A DNA stretch of 64,000 nucleotides from Herbihabitans rhizosphaerae. GTDB taxonomy: Bacteria; Actinomycetota; Actinomycetes; Mycobacteriales; Pseudonocardiaceae. The stretch covers positions 248,001 through 312,000 of the forward strand of contig NZ_SGWQ01000005.1 in assembly GCF_004216555.1 (NCBI RefSeq), in the 5' to 3' direction. Under the pieces are notes generated by a model, which saw only the letters and a program-made list of their open reading frames with translations, was not told where the DNA came from and did not search any database. The position numbers and the translations under genes were made by a program. Position 1 is the first letter of the stretch, and every line of letters starts with the position of its first letter. Shown here piece after piece: positions 25,317 through 33,807 of this stretch.

Positions 25317-25669
25317 TCGTCGAGCGGACGCCCGCGAACCCCGAGATCAGCCTGTCCGGCACGGCCGACGAACTGCGGGCGCTGGCCGCGGTGATCCGTG
25401 AAGGCGGCGAGATCGAGCCGGTCCGGGTGACCAGAGGCGCCGGCGACGTGCTGATCGAATCGGCCGGTGACTCGCTGCTGATCACCGGCTCGCCGGACAA
25501 GCTCGACGTGCTCGCCGACACGGTCGAGGGGCAGGCCGAGCACCCGCTGACGCCCGACGGACGGCCGGCGCACACGCATGTCGACTACTTCCCGGGCCAC
25601 TTCTACCTTCATCCGGACTCCGTTCCCGTGGTGATCACCACTCGGATGGCGGAGCCGAAGGGTCTCTGA
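25313..25669 (+). CDS. Imm32-like immunity-family protein
   Basis: 118 aa from GTG 25313, overlapping the preceding stop (GTGA). The sequence EISLSGTADELRALAAVIREGGE, DSLLITGSPDKLDVLADTVEG and HTHVDYFPGHFYLHPDSVPVVIT resembles the Imm32 family as I know it from actinomycete annotations. The upstream 226-aa gene would then be its partner, though it has no recognisable toxin domain. Confidence in the family name is moderate. Confidence 0.55.
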   Translation: MIVERTPANPEISLSGTADELRALAAVIREGGEIEPVRVTRGAGDVLIESAGDSLLITGSPDKLDVLADTVEGQAEHPLTPDGRPAHTHVDYFPGHFYLHPDSVPVVITTRMAEPKGL

Positions 25670-25716
25670 ATCGATCCCCTTATCGTTCCTGTGAGAGAAC
25701 CGACAGGACAGGAGTC

Positions 25717-25735
25717 GGTTACCCGCCGGTTACCC
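25717..25735. promoter_or_regulatory. Direct repeats GGTTACCC upstream of pckG
   Basis: GGTTACCC occurs at 25717-25724 and 25728-25735, 11 bp (one helix turn) apart, about 140 bp before the pckG start in a 203-bp gene-free spacer. Spacing fits a regulator binding one face of the DNA. Function is inferred. Confidence 0.35.
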
Positions 25736-25872
25736 AGCTAGCCTCTAAGGCATCCCTTCAACGGCGACCCGCCCACCCGGGCGGGCGCTAGCCATTTGGT
25801 CAGGACGCCGTGGTCCGCCCCGGGCGGCGTTCCGACGCGGGCTCGGCATTTCAAGTCAGGAGACGAGGCGAC

Positions 25873-27729
25873 ATGACGACACTGTCGGATGCTCAGTCCG
25901 CCAGGACGGAAACCCCTGGCCTGGACCAGGCGCCCACCACGCACAGCCAGTTGCTGCGGTGGGTGCGCGAGGTCGCGGAGCTGACCACGCCCGACGAGGT
26001 GGTCTGGGTCGACGGCTCGGACGAGGAGTGGAACCGGCTCACCGAGAAGTTGGTCGACGCCGGCACCTTCACCCGTCTCGAGCAGAAGCCGAACTCCTTC
26101 TACGCCGCGTCGGACCCCACCGACGTCGCACGCGTCGAGGAGCGGACCTACATCTGCTCGCGCGACGAGGCCGACGCCGGGCCGACCAACAACTGGATGC
26201 ACCCCGGTGAGATGAAGGCGATCATGACCGAGCTCTACCGGGGCTCGATGCGCGGTCGCACGATGTACGTGATCCCGTTCTGCATGGGCCCGCTGTCGGC
26301 GGACAAGCCGATGCTCGGCGTGGAGATCACCGACTCCGAGTACGTCGTGGTCTCCATGAAGATCATGACTCGGATGGGCACCAAGGCACTGGAGCGCTTC
26401 GTCGCCGAGGACGGCACCGAGCGCGACTTCGTCCCGGCGCTGCACTCGATCGGCGCGCCGCTGGAGCCCGGCCAGGCCGACGTGCCGTGGCCGTGCAACG
26501 ACACGAAGTACATCACCCACTTCCCCGAGGAGCGGCTGATCTGGAGCTACGGCTCCGGCTACGGCGGCAACGCGCTGCTCGGCAAGAAGTGCTACTCGCT
26601 GCGGATCGCCTCGGTGATCGGCCGCGACGAGGGCTGGCTCGCCGAGCACATGCTGATCCTCAAGCTGATCAGCCCGGAGAACAAGACCTACTACGTGGCC
26701 GCCGCGTTCCCGAGCGCCTGCGGCAAGACCAACCTCGCGATGCTGCAGCCGACCATCCCGGGCTGGAAGGTCGAGACGCTCGGCGACGACATCGCGTGGA
26801 TGCGCTTCGGCGACGACGGCCGGCTGTACGCGGTCAACCCCGAGTTCGGCTTCTTCGGCGTCGCGCCGGGCACCGACTGGCACACCAACCCGAACGCGAT
26901 GCGCACCATCGCGAAGGGCAACTCGCTGTTCACCAACGTCGCACTGACCGACGACGGTGACATCTGGTGGGAGGGCATGGGCGAGCCGCCCGCGCACCTC
27001 ACCTCGTGGAAGAAGCAGGACTGGACGCCGGCCGACGGCGAGGCGGGCACGAAGTCCTCGCACCCGAACTCGCGGTACTGCACGCCGATGTCGCAGTGCC
27101 CGATCCTGGCGCCGGAGTGGGACGACCCGCAGGGCGTGCCGATCTCGGCGATCTTCTTCGGCGGCCGCCGGGCCACCACGATCCCGCTGGTGACCGAGTC
27201 CCGCGACTGGCAGCACGGCACGTTCATGGGTGCCACGCTGTCGTCGGAGACCACCGCGGCGGCGGTCGGCGAGGTCGGCAAGGTGCGGCGTGACCCGATG
27301 GCGATGCTGCCGTTCATCGGCTACAACGCCGGCGACTACTTCGCGCACTGGATCGCCACCGGCAAGAAGGCGGACGCCGCCAAGCTGCCGAAGATCTTCT
27401 ACGTGAACTGGTTCCGTCGCGCGGAGGACAAGCACTTCCTGTGGCCCGGATTCGGCGAGAACTCGCGCGTGCTGAAGTGGGCCATCGAGCGCCTCGAGGG
27501 CAAGTCCGCCGCGACCGAGACGCCGATCGGCTGGGTGCCCACGATCGATGATCTGGACACCGAGGGCCTCGACGCGTCCCGTGAGGACCTGGAGGCGTCG
27601 CTCAACGTCGACCTGGACGAGTGGCGCGCCGAGATCCCGCTGATCGAGGAGTGGTTCGACAAGATCGGCGACTCGCTGCCCAGCTCGCTGCGCGACGAGC
27701 TGGAGGCGCTCAAGCAGCGCCTCGGCTGA
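25873..27729 (+). CDS. pckG: Phosphoenolpyruvate carboxykinase (GTP)
   Basis: 618 aa, normal length for GTP-dependent PEPCK. Signature [13 protein letters not shown] (P-loop and hyperreactive Cys), metal/substrate segments [46 protein letters not shown], and [12 protein letters not shown]. Converts oxaloacetate plus GTP to PEP, the entry to gluconeogenesis. ATG 25873 follows GGAGACGAGGCG. Monocistronic, ended by a hairpin at 27739. Confidence 0.97.
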   Translation: MTTLSDAQSARTETPGLDQAPTTHSQLLRWVREVAELTTPDEVVWVDGSDEEWNRLTEKLVDAGTFTRLEQKPNSFYAASDPTDVARVEERTYICSRDEADAGPTNNWMHPGEMKAIMTELYRGSMRGRTMYVIPFCMGPLSADKPMLGVEITDSEYVVVSMKIMTRMGTKALERFVAEDGTERDFVPALHSIGAPLEPGQADVPWPCNDTKYITHFPEERLIWSYGSGYGGNALLGKKCYSLRIASVIGRDEGWLAEHMLILKLISPENKTYYVAAAFPSACGKTNLAMLQPTIPGWKVETLGDDIAWMRFGDDGRLYAVNPEFGFFGVAPGTDWHTNPNAMRTIAKGNSLFTNVALTDDGDIWWEGMGEPPAHLTSWKKQDWTPADGEAGTKSSHPNSRYCTPMSQCPILAPEWDDPQGVPISAIFFGGRRATTIPLVTESRDWQHGTFMGATLSSETTAAAVGEVGKVRRDPMAMLPFIGYNAGDYFAHWIATGKKADAAKLPKIFYVNWFRRAEDKHFLWPGFGENSRVLKWAIERLEGKSAATETPIGWVPTIDDLDTEGLDASREDLEASLNVDLDEWRAEIPLIEEWFDKIGDSLPSSLRDELEALKQRLG

Positions 27730-27738
27730 GCAAGGACC

Positions 27739-27779
27739 ACGGCGGCGGCTACCCGGATCATCCGAGTGGCCGCCGCCGT
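27739..27779 (+). terminator. Terminator of pckG
   Basis: 11-bp perfect stem (27739-27749 with 27769-27779) whose 19-nt loop contains a smaller CGGA/TCCG pairing; followed by TTT. Ten bases after the pckG stop. Confidence 0.8.
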
Positions 27780-27820
27780 TTCACGTCGATTTCCCTCTGT
27801 CGTCCCGATACCATCGATCC

Positions 27821-28159
27821 ATGGCCTTTCCCGCCGCTGTCCACCACGGGGCCGCACCCACGCCGCCGGACGCCGATCCGCTGGCGATTCGCGCGTGCTT
27901 GACCCCCGACGTGGTCGCCGAGTTCGACCGCGAGTGGGAGATCGTGCTGGAACGTGCCAAGCAGGACAAGGACCTGCGCCCCGTGCACGAGCTGCTGGGC
28001 AAGTGGCGACATCTCGCCTATGCGGAGCTGGTCGAGCCGGGAAGTTACTTCCGCACGCTGGCCGTCGCCGCGCACATCCAGGCGACCGGCCAGCCGCGTA
28101 CGGGGAGTGTGTCCGGTGACGACGTCAGGGCGATGATCGATCGGCGACTGGGCAGGTAG
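27821..28159 (+). CDS. DUF6247-like protein, probable antitoxin
   Basis: 112 aa. The C-terminal two thirds (LTPDVVAEFDREWEIVLERAKQDKDLRPVHELLGKWRHLAYAELVEPGSYFRTL) is the helical DUF6247-type region. The stop is immediately followed by the TTG start of a RelE-like toxin gene, the usual antitoxin-first order. A role as antitoxin is inferred from this context. Confidence 0.6.
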   Translation: MAFPAAVHHGAAPTPPDADPLAIRACLTPDVVAEFDREWEIVLERAKQDKDLRPVHELLGKWRHLAYAELVEPGSYFRTLAVAAHIQATGQPRTGSVSGDDVRAMIDRRLGR

Positions 28160-28416
28160 TTGTATCGGATCGTCGTCGACCCGCAGGCGACCGAGCAGAT
28201 CGCCTGCGGGTGTCCGACGAGGCGCTCACGGGGCTGGCCGAGGTTCTCGACGTACTCGAGCTGAGTCCGTGGAACGGGCCGCCACTGCATGAGAGCAATC
28301 CCGATGGCGAGGTACGCCGATGGAGTTTCGGCGACCGCCGTGCGGGTCAGATTGTGTATCTGGTGCTGGAGAGCCACCGAGAAGTGCACGTTCTGCTCGT
28401 GCAGTGGCTGGGGTGA
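28160..28416 (+). pseudogene. RelE/ParE-like toxin, single-base frameshift
   Basis: From TTG 28160 the frame reads (M)YRIVVDPQATEQIA, a perfect RelE-superfamily N-terminus, and then breaks at 28204. One extra C (gcc-c-tgcgg) restores an ~84-aa toxin continuing ALRVSDEALTGLAEVLDVLELSPWNGPP...RRWSFGDRRAGQIVYLVLESHREVHVLLVQWLG. RelE toxins cleave mRNA or poison gyrase (ParE). Loss of the toxin frame would leave the antitoxin orphaned; a base-calling error is equally possible. The 65-bp cutA repeat begins 3 bp after the stop. Confidence 0.7.
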
Positions 28417-28418
28417 TT

Positions 28419-28540
28419 CGTCAGCCGGTCTGTTCGGTCAGCAGCTCGTGCTGTCCGGTGAGGGCCACATCGGGCACCTCGACGCCCTGCTGGTTCTTGA
28501 TCAGGTCGAGGCGCGCGGTTCCGTGCCAGTGGTACCGGCT
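28419..28540 (-). pseudogene. Remnant of cutA 3' end (direct repeat of 29775-29950)
   Basis: Bases 28419-28483 are identical to 29775-29839, covering the last ~20 codons and stop of cutA in the same orientation. Homology continues with mismatches through GATCAGGTCGAG, then about 80 bp are deleted, and picks up again at GCGCGGTTCCGTGCCAGTGGTAC (matching about 29927-29950). It is thus an internally deleted, decayed copy of the cutA 3' part. The rest of the 172-bp spacer 28417-28588 holds nothing else I can identify. Confidence 0.85.
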
Positions 28541-28588
28541 CCCGGCTCTCTCTCAGGGGGCCGCCGTGTTTCACGGACTCCCTTGACG

Positions 28589-29020
28589 TCAGAGCTGTAC
28601 TGGTTTCAAACCGGTTCTTGTGGCTGTGTAGATGAACGGTCCTTCGTTACTGGAGCATCGCTCAATGGCTCGCCACTGGCACATAACCACCTCCAGTTGG
28701 TGCCATGTGTCGACCGCGTCCGGCCCAGAAAGGGCAACCATGCGAGCCGAGTTGGCTCTCACGGCGGCGATCTCCGCACGGTGATCTTGTATATGGCTGT
28801 CTCTCGTGATGATGAGCCAACCGTGCCGCGCGACGACTGGTATCCACTCCGCGTCCTTGACGGCAGGCGAGCTGATCGGGCAAGGAGGTCGGGTGCGCTT
28901 TCGAACCTTCCCACCCGGGTCTCCTGGGTAGGTGACATCCGCTCGCAGGGCTGCGAGTGTCTTCGCCAACCCCAGAACATCAGCGTCGACGTAGAAGCGA
29001 ATGGTGGCTTCTCTCGTCAC
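28589..29020 (-). CDS. VapC45-like PIN-domain toxin
   Basis: 143 aa from GTG 29020, which overlaps the antitoxin stop by GTGA; an ORF start 36 bp further up would invade the antitoxin. IRFYVDADVLGLAKTLAALRADVTYPGD contains the first acidic residues of a PIN-like nuclease, and DAEWIPVVARHGWLIITRDSHIQDHRAEIAAV the second cluster. Order, size and DUF433 partner match M. tuberculosis VapBC45 (Rv2018-Rv2019). PIN toxins cut RNA. G+C is clearly lower than the flanks. Confidence 0.75.
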   Translation of the reverse strand: MTREATIRFYVDADVLGLAKTLAALRADVTYPGDPGGKVRKRTRPPCPISSPAVKDAEWIPVVARHGWLIITRDSHIQDHRAEIAAVRANSARMVALSGPDAVDTWHQLEVVMCQWRAIERCSSNEGPFIYTATRTGLKPVQL

Positions 29021-29700
29021 GCTGCCCGTACCGACGCTTCGTAGGCAATAGCCCAACGGACATCGTCGATGGACAGGTCGAACAGATCCGCGACTACTTC
29101 GATGTCCTCACCGCTGTCGACCTGCTCCCAGAGCGCCTCTGTGCTGATTCCGCGTACGGCTGGTCGCCCAAATCGCACGTCTGGTGTCATCCGAACCAGC
29201 GATCGGTCATCACCGTGTGGTCGCCAGCCGGTGGCCAGATCGCCTTCCCAGGTGACTCTTTCGAAGAAGGATTCGGAGGGTGCCGTGAGAACGAGTTGCT
29301 GACGTACCTCGGCAACGAGACAGAATTCAGGCGCGAGCCCAGCCTCGTCCTGCGCCTCAAGAACAAGCTGCTTTTCGAGTACGTAAGGTCTGCGGTCGGC
29401 TAGCGGGTAGGGAACCCCGAGCCGGTTCCTTAGCCGGTCAATGAAGGCGCGGAGTTCGGCCATTGGCACCCTGTGTGTGCGCCGGTACTGGCGCAGCAGC
29501 CCCGCCTCGATGAACTCGGCCCAAGTGACTGGCGCTCGGTGCCCCTTGGACTCAGACCGGATCACCGGGCTGTAGGTCTTGTTCCGGCGAACGCCACCTT
29601 CAAGCCAGTAGTTGAGCGTGCTCTGCGATACACGGAGGAGCCGGGCTGCTTCGGCTTCCGAGTACATCTCGCGTTCAAGGACGCTGACTGACATGGTCAC
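29017..29700 (-). CDS. DUF433/HTH antitoxin, VapB45-like
   Basis: 227 aa. An N-terminal MerR/Xre-like HTH (YSEAEAARLLRVSQSTLNYWLEGG) and a C-terminal DUF433 domain (MTPDVRFGRPAVRGISTEALWEQVDSGEDIEVVADLFDLSIDDVRWAIAYEASV). This two-domain arrangement is that of VapB45, which binds its toxin and operator DNA. Upstream gene of the toxin, coupled by overlap. Lower G+C and a position between cutA copies point to acquisition as a module. Confidence 0.8.
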   Translation of the reverse strand: MTMSVSVLEREMYSEAEAARLLRVSQSTLNYWLEGGVRRNKTYSPVIRSESKGHRAPVTWAEFIEAGLLRQYRRTHRVPMAELRAFIDRLRNRLGVPYPLADRRPYVLEKQLVLEAQDEAGLAPEFCLVAEVRQQLVLTAPSESFFERVTWEGDLATGWRPHGDDRSLVRMTPDVRFGRPAVRGISTEALWEQVDSGEDIEVVADLFDLSIDDVRWAIAYEASVRAA

Positions 29701-29776
29701 GATTCTTTCACGCGACGGCGAGGAATCGCTTGCGACAAGCGGGCGTTGCCGCGCTCACGTCGCGGACGATCGCACG

Positions 29777-30073
29777 TCAGCCGGTCTGTTCGGTCAGCAG
29801 CTCGTGCTGTCCGGTGAGGGCCACATCGGGCACCTCGACACCGTGCCGGTTCTTGATCAGGTCGAGCAGCGCGTCCGCGCGGTCGGGGCTGGTGGCGATC
29901 TCCACCCGCCACTCGGCGTCGGCGTGCGCGGTGCCGTGCCAGTGGTACTTGCTGCGGATCGGGCCCTCGATGTGCGGGCAGCCGAGCTCCGCGGCCAGCA
30001 CCTCGGCGGCCACGGTGTCGGCGAGCTGCTTGCTGTCCGTGGTGAACGTCGCGACGACGTGATCTGAAGACAT
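29777..30073 (-). CDS. cutA: CutA1-like divalent cation tolerance protein
   Basis: 98 aa. SKQLADTVAAEVLAAELGCPH, IRSKYHWHGTAHADAEWRVEIATSPDRADALLDLIKNRHGVEVPDVALT follows the CutA1 pattern (IxSxYxWxGxxxxxxExxLxIKT...YxxPExxxxP), with alterations at the C-terminal Glu/Pro. CutA1 forms trimers; its true role is unsettled. Its 3' end is the left partner of the 65-bp direct repeat. Confidence 0.72.
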   Translation of the reverse strand: MSSDHVVATFTTDSKQLADTVAAEVLAAELGCPHIEGPIRSKYHWHGTAHADAEWRVEIATSPDRADALLDLIKNRHGVEVPDVALTGQHELLTEQTG

Positions 30074-30123
30074 ACTGTGATGCTAACCACACGTCGCCCT
30101 TGATCGCGGCCCCCGCACGGGTG

Positions 30124-30483
30124 CTATCCGAGCGGAGGCGGCAGCGGCTTGGCGCACGGTTTGGTGGAGCCGCGCCGGGACACGCCGTCGCACGGGGTCA
30201 GCGGATCGTCCACATCACTGGGCAGCCGCTCCGGGTAGACGTTGAGCAGCACCTCGCAGTCGCAGTACCCGCCGCCCGCGTTCAGCCGCTTGCGCAGCGC
30301 GGTGGCACGCGGCGCCGACGCGTCCCGCCAGTGCTCGGCCCAGCGCAGCGTGTTGTCGCACCCGAACTCGTCGACCATCCGCTCGACGTAGCACGCCAGG
30401 CACTCGCGGTCGCGCGGCGCCGTGAGGAGCTCCTGCACCTCGGCGACGTACCGCTCGGCCTCCGCCACGGAGTGCTCTTCCAT
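30124..30483 (-). CDS. DUF2695-like protein
   Basis: 119 aa from ATG 30483. FGCDNTLRWAEHWRDAS and LRKRLNAGGGYCDCEVLLNVYP match the C-D-x-T-L-R ... N-G-G-Y-C-D-C-E-V-L-x-N-V pattern of DUF2695. Conserved cysteines (ECLACYVERM, YCDCE) suggest a metal site. Function unknown. Confidence 0.7.
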   Translation of the reverse strand: MEEHSVAEAERYVAEVQELLTAPRDRECLACYVERMVDEFGCDNTLRWAEHWRDASAPRATALRKRLNAGGGYCDCEVLLNVYPERLPSDVDDPLTPCDGVSRRGSTKPCAKPLPPPLG

Positions 30484-30541
30484 GGCAAAGTGATACCACC
30501 GAACACCGACATCCGCAGTTTTCCTTGCGGCACAACGATTT

Positions 30542-31093
30542 CTAGGACGCCACGCGCTCGCCGGTCGGGTCGGCGACGACGATCCGGACGTTCGGCGGCG
30601 CGTACTTGCGCGCCTTGGCCACCATCTTCGCCAGGTCGAACTTCTGCGGCTGCACGGCGACGTGGATCGGCGCGGGCATCGCCTGGTTCGGCGGCGGCAC
30701 GATCGCGCCCTCCGGCAGCGAGGCACCCGGCCGCAGCCGCGCGCCCATCAGCACGGGACCGTTCGGCGGAGTGGCCACGACGAACTGCGTCACGTCGGTC
30801 CACGGCAGGATCACGTTGCCCACCCGCACGCCGGCCGGGTCGAACTGGAACACCGTGCGCTGGTTCTCGAACCACGCCGCGATGAACGGGATCGCCAAGA
30901 CGATCACCGTGCCGCCCCGCATCTCCAGCGCCCAGCCGAGCAGCGCGGCCAGCGCCACGACGGCGACGATGGACCCCCACAGCCCGGCCAGTGCCTTGGG
31001 CGAGAACGGGTTGGTCACCCGGTAGCGCTCCCACCGTGCACGGCGGCGCGCCGGCTGTGCGGCTGGCATCTGGTTCAGGTGCTGCTGTGTCAT
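30542..31093 (-). CDS. Membrane protein of unknown function
   Basis: 183 aa from ATG 31093. An N-terminal basic region precedes two transmembrane helices (ALAGLWGSIVAVVALAALLGWAL and TVIVLAIPFIAAWF), then a soluble PH-like beta-rich part (FDPAGVRVGNVILPWTDVTQFVV) and a C-terminal helix. The WTDV strand pattern resembles bacterial PH/YcxB-like domains. Followed by a 156-bp spacer with no feature beyond an ATGTACAT palindrome near 31134. Confidence 0.6.
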   Translation of the reverse strand: MTQQHLNQMPAAQPARRRARWERYRVTNPFSPKALAGLWGSIVAVVALAALLGWALEMRGGTVIVLAIPFIAAWFENQRTVFQFDPAGVRVGNVILPWTDVTQFVVATPPNGPVLMGARLRPGASLPEGAIVPPPNQAMPAPIHVAVQPQKFDLAKMVAKARKYAPPNVRIVVADPTGERVAS

Positions 31094-31282
31094 CTCGAAG
31101 GCCTCTCTCGAACACGTCCCAGTCAATGTACATCCGTGTTCATAGACGGCGCGGCGGCGGCCCCGGTTCCCGAAGGCAACCGGATCACACTTTCGCGCGT
31201 GAAACCCCGTGACGGGTAACGCCGTCCTAGGTGTCGGGAGATCCAAGAAGTGACAGGGCGTGAAGGAGTGGGACGAGGGGCG

Positions 31283-31492
31283 ATGATCATGGATACCGAT
31301 GAGAGGTGGCACTGGGGCCGGTCCGAGCAGGACGGCCGAGTGCACGCGTTCCGCGGCGGCGGCGACACGGTCGAGACCGCCTGTGCGGACGAGGTGTCCA
31401 GCAGCGACCTCATCGACACGCACTTCGGCGTCCGCTGTGTGCACTGCCTGATGACCGTCGGCGACCAGATCACCAACCGCGTCTCGGCCTGA
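31283..31492 (+). CDS. Hypothetical small protein with Cys/His motif
   Basis: 69 aa from ATG 31283 (GAGGGGCG site upstream); a GTG at 31250 would add 11 residues. W-H-W-G-R near the start and a C-x-H-C-type end (HFGVRCVHCLMTVGD) hint at a small metal-binding fold. Five bases before the DinB-like gene, so cotranscribed. Confidence 0.55.
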   Translation: MIMDTDERWHWGRSEQDGRVHAFRGGGDTVETACADEVSSSDLIDTHFGVRCVHCLMTVGDQITNRVSA

Positions 31493-31496
31493 GCCC

Positions 31497-32042
31497 GTGG
31501 ACGACCTGCCGGCACTGGCGGGTGAGGAGCACTTCTGCCCGCTGTGCCGGGTGAACTACCAGCGGACCACGATCGCGCGCGCGGTGGAGACGATCACCGC
31601 GATTCCCGGTGCGGCGCGCGCCGCCGTCGCGGAGATCCCCGAGGCCGCGCGGGCGGTGCGCCCGTCGGCCGGCGAGTGGTCGGTCGTGGAGTACGTGTGC
31701 CACCTGCGCGACGTCTACGCCAGCTACACGATCCGGCTGTACCGCGCTCGCACCGAGGACCGCCCGGCCGTCGAGCCGATGCTGAACAACCTGCGTGCCA
31801 CGCGTTTCCGCTACATCGACTGGAACGTCGAGGCCGCGCTGGACGAGCTGGACGCCACCGCGGCCGGCTTCCGCGAGGAGATCGCCAGGGTGCGCGAGGA
31901 CGAGTGGGAGCGCACGGTCACCCGACTGCCGCACGAGGTGCGCACCGCTCGCTGGCTGGTGCGCCAGGCCATGCACGAGGGCACCCATCACCTGCACGAC
32001 ATCGAGCGCACCGGTTCGGTGATCAGGGCGGCGTCGGGCTGA
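31497..32042 (+). CDS. DinB-like superfamily protein
   Basis: 181 aa from GTG 31497. An N-terminal CPLC pair and then a four-helix DinB/YfiT-type domain: RPSAGEWSVVEYVCHLRDVYASYTIRLYRA with the metal His in CHL, and a second pair in MHEGTHHLHDIERT. DinB-like proteins bind a divalent metal with three His; many use mycothiol in actinomycetes. Substrate unknown. Confidence 0.78.
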   Translation: MDDLPALAGEEHFCPLCRVNYQRTTIARAVETITAIPGAARAAVAEIPEAARAVRPSAGEWSVVEYVCHLRDVYASYTIRLYRARTEDRPAVEPMLNNLRATRFRYIDWNVEAALDELDATAAGFREEIARVREDEWERTVTRLPHEVRTARWLVRQAMHEGTHHLHDIERTGSVIRAASG

Positions 32043-32061
32043 TTTCGGTACCGTCGATTCG

Positions 32062-32670
32062 GTGATCGAAGTTGCCGGTCTCGGCGTGCGGATCGACGAC
32101 TCCTGGCTGTTCCGCGACATCGACCTCACCGTCCACTCCGGACAGTGCGTGGCGCTGGTCGGCCCGAACGGCACCGGAAAGTCCACCGTGCTGCGCTGCG
32201 TCTACGGCGCACAGACCCCGACCGCCGGCACGCTGACCGTCTGCGGCCAGCGGCCGGACGAGCGCGATGTCGACTTCAGACGGTCGGTGTCCGTACTGCT
32301 GGACGACTCCGACTTCTTCGCCGAACTCACCGCGCGGCAACACATCGAGCTGCTGCTGCACTCCTTCTCCGACGAAGATCAGTCCACTGTGGACAAGCTG
32401 CTGGAGTACGCCGGCCTGTCGCACCGCGCGGACGTGCCGGCCGGTGGGTTGTCCGCCGGGCAGCGCCGACGGCTGCTCCTGCTCGGCGCGGCGTCCCGCT
32501 CGCACCAGGTGCTGCTGCTCGACGAGCCGGAGCGCGCGCTGGACGTGGACGGCAAGGCGTGGCTGCCGCAGCTGATCGGCTGGTGCACCGACGCCGGCGT
32601 GGCCGTGCTGATGGCCACGCACCACCCCGCGCTGCTCGATGTCGCCGACCACGTGGTGAGCCTCGGGTGA
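32062..32670 (+). CDS. ABC transporter ATP-binding protein
   Basis: 202 aa. Walker A GPNGTGKST (34-42), signature LSAGQRRRLLLLG, Walker B VLLLDEPE, H-loop MATHHPALLD. GTG at 32667 of the next gene overlaps the stop (GTGA), so ATPase and membrane protein are coupled. A GTCCACTGTGGAC palindrome lies within (32382-32394). Confidence 0.87.
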   Translation: MIEVAGLGVRIDDSWLFRDIDLTVHSGQCVALVGPNGTGKSTVLRCVYGAQTPTAGTLTVCGQRPDERDVDFRRSVSVLLDDSDFFAELTARQHIELLLHSFSDEDQSTVDKLLEYAGLSHRADVPAGGLSAGQRRRLLLLGAASRSHQVLLLDEPERALDVDGKAWLPQLIGWCTDAGVAVLMATHHPALLDVADHVVSLG

Positions 32671-33806
32671 GAAAACGGGCACTCGCGGTGGGCGACCGGG
32701 CCTGGTACCTGATCTTCCTCGGCGCGTTCGCGATCACCACGCTGGTCAACACCGGCGGCGTGCGCACGGCACTGGTCGGTACCGCGCCGCCGGACCCGGC
32801 GGGCGCGCTCGCCGCACTGGCGGTGTTCACGCTGATCGCCGTGAAGTCGTTGTGGCGCAAGGGTTTCCTCTGGCGCTCGGCGGCCGATCTGACCTGGGCG
32901 GACTTCCTGCCCGGCACCCGGGAGCGCGTGTTGTACGCGCGGCTGGTGTGGGCCGGGGTGTGGCGGCTGGGGCTGCTCGCCTACGCCGGCGCGGTGCTGG
33001 CGCGCACGCACGAGGTGCCGCCGGCGCACCTCGCCGTGGTCGTCTCGGTCGGTGGTGCCGCCCTGCTGGTCGCGCTCGATCGCGGCAGGCGCGCGGTGCC
33101 GACGGCCGGCCGTGCGGCGCTGGTGCACGCGTGGGGTGAACGGGTGGTGCGCTCGGTCGCGCTGTCGTTCCTCGATCCGATGATGATGTTGCCGCCGGCC
33201 GGACGGGTGAGCCTCGGCGGGCGCGTGACGGCGCTGCGGCTGGCCGTGATCGGCGTGCTGAGCCGGGCGCGGTACCTGGTGGACGCGCTCGTGCTGGCCG
33301 TCGTCGTGGTGATCGTCCACAGGGTTTTCCCCGCGCTGTCCCCAACCTGGCCGGTGGCGATCGCCGGCTATCTCGCGCTCGTGCCGTTCGGCGGCGGGCT
33401 GGCCGACCTGTGGCGAAATCCCGGCAGGCGGCGGTGGCTGTCCGGGTCGGACACCGCGATCCGCGTCACGCACGGAGCGCTGATCGCGCTGGTCGGCGCG
33501 GTGTGGACGGCGCTGGTGCTGGCCGGCTGCGCGATCTTCGGGCAGGGCCTCGCGATGCCGCACACGCTGCTGGTCATGCTGGTCGTGAGCGCAGCTGTGG
33601 TGCGCACGGTGGCGCGCCCGATGCCGAGCTACGACGACCTGATGATCGTGGACGTGGGATTCGGGCTGGTTCCGATGCGGCTGGTCGTGCAGACCGTGCG
33701 CGGACCCGACGTGGCACTGCTCGGTGTGCTGATCCTGTCCGGTGCCGGCCTGCTCGAAAGCTGTGTGGTCGCGGCGCTCGTGGTCGCGGTGTGCGTACTC
33801 CGCTGA
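32667..33806 (+). CDS. ABC exporter membrane protein (putative)
   Basis: 379 aa, eight to ten hydrophobic segments with short Arg-rich cytoplasmic loops (DRGRRAVPTAGRAALVHAWGERVVR, WRNPGRRRWLSG). No family motif recognised, but translational coupling to the ATPase shows it is its membrane partner. Direction of transport is not known. Confidence 0.75.
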   Translation: MRKRALAVGDRAWYLIFLGAFAITTLVNTGGVRTALVGTAPPDPAGALAALAVFTLIAVKSLWRKGFLWRSAADLTWADFLPGTRERVLYARLVWAGVWRLGLLAYAGAVLARTHEVPPAHLAVVVSVGGAALLVALDRGRRAVPTAGRAALVHAWGERVVRSVALSFLDPMMMLPPAGRVSLGGRVTALRLAVIGVLSRARYLVDALVLAVVVVIVHRVFPALSPTWPVAIAGYLALVPFGGGLADLWRNPGRRRWLSGSDTAIRVTHGALIALVGAVWTALVLAGCAIFGQGLAMPHTLLVMLVVSAAVVRTVARPMPSYDDLMIVDVGFGLVPMRLVVQTVRGPDVALLGVLILSGAGLLESCVVAALVVAVCVLR

Positions 33807-33807
33807 G

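Noticed and set aside
28419-30073. Complete integrative element at cutA
   Set aside because: There is no integrase or excisionase between the repeats; only the TA pair and decayed DNA.
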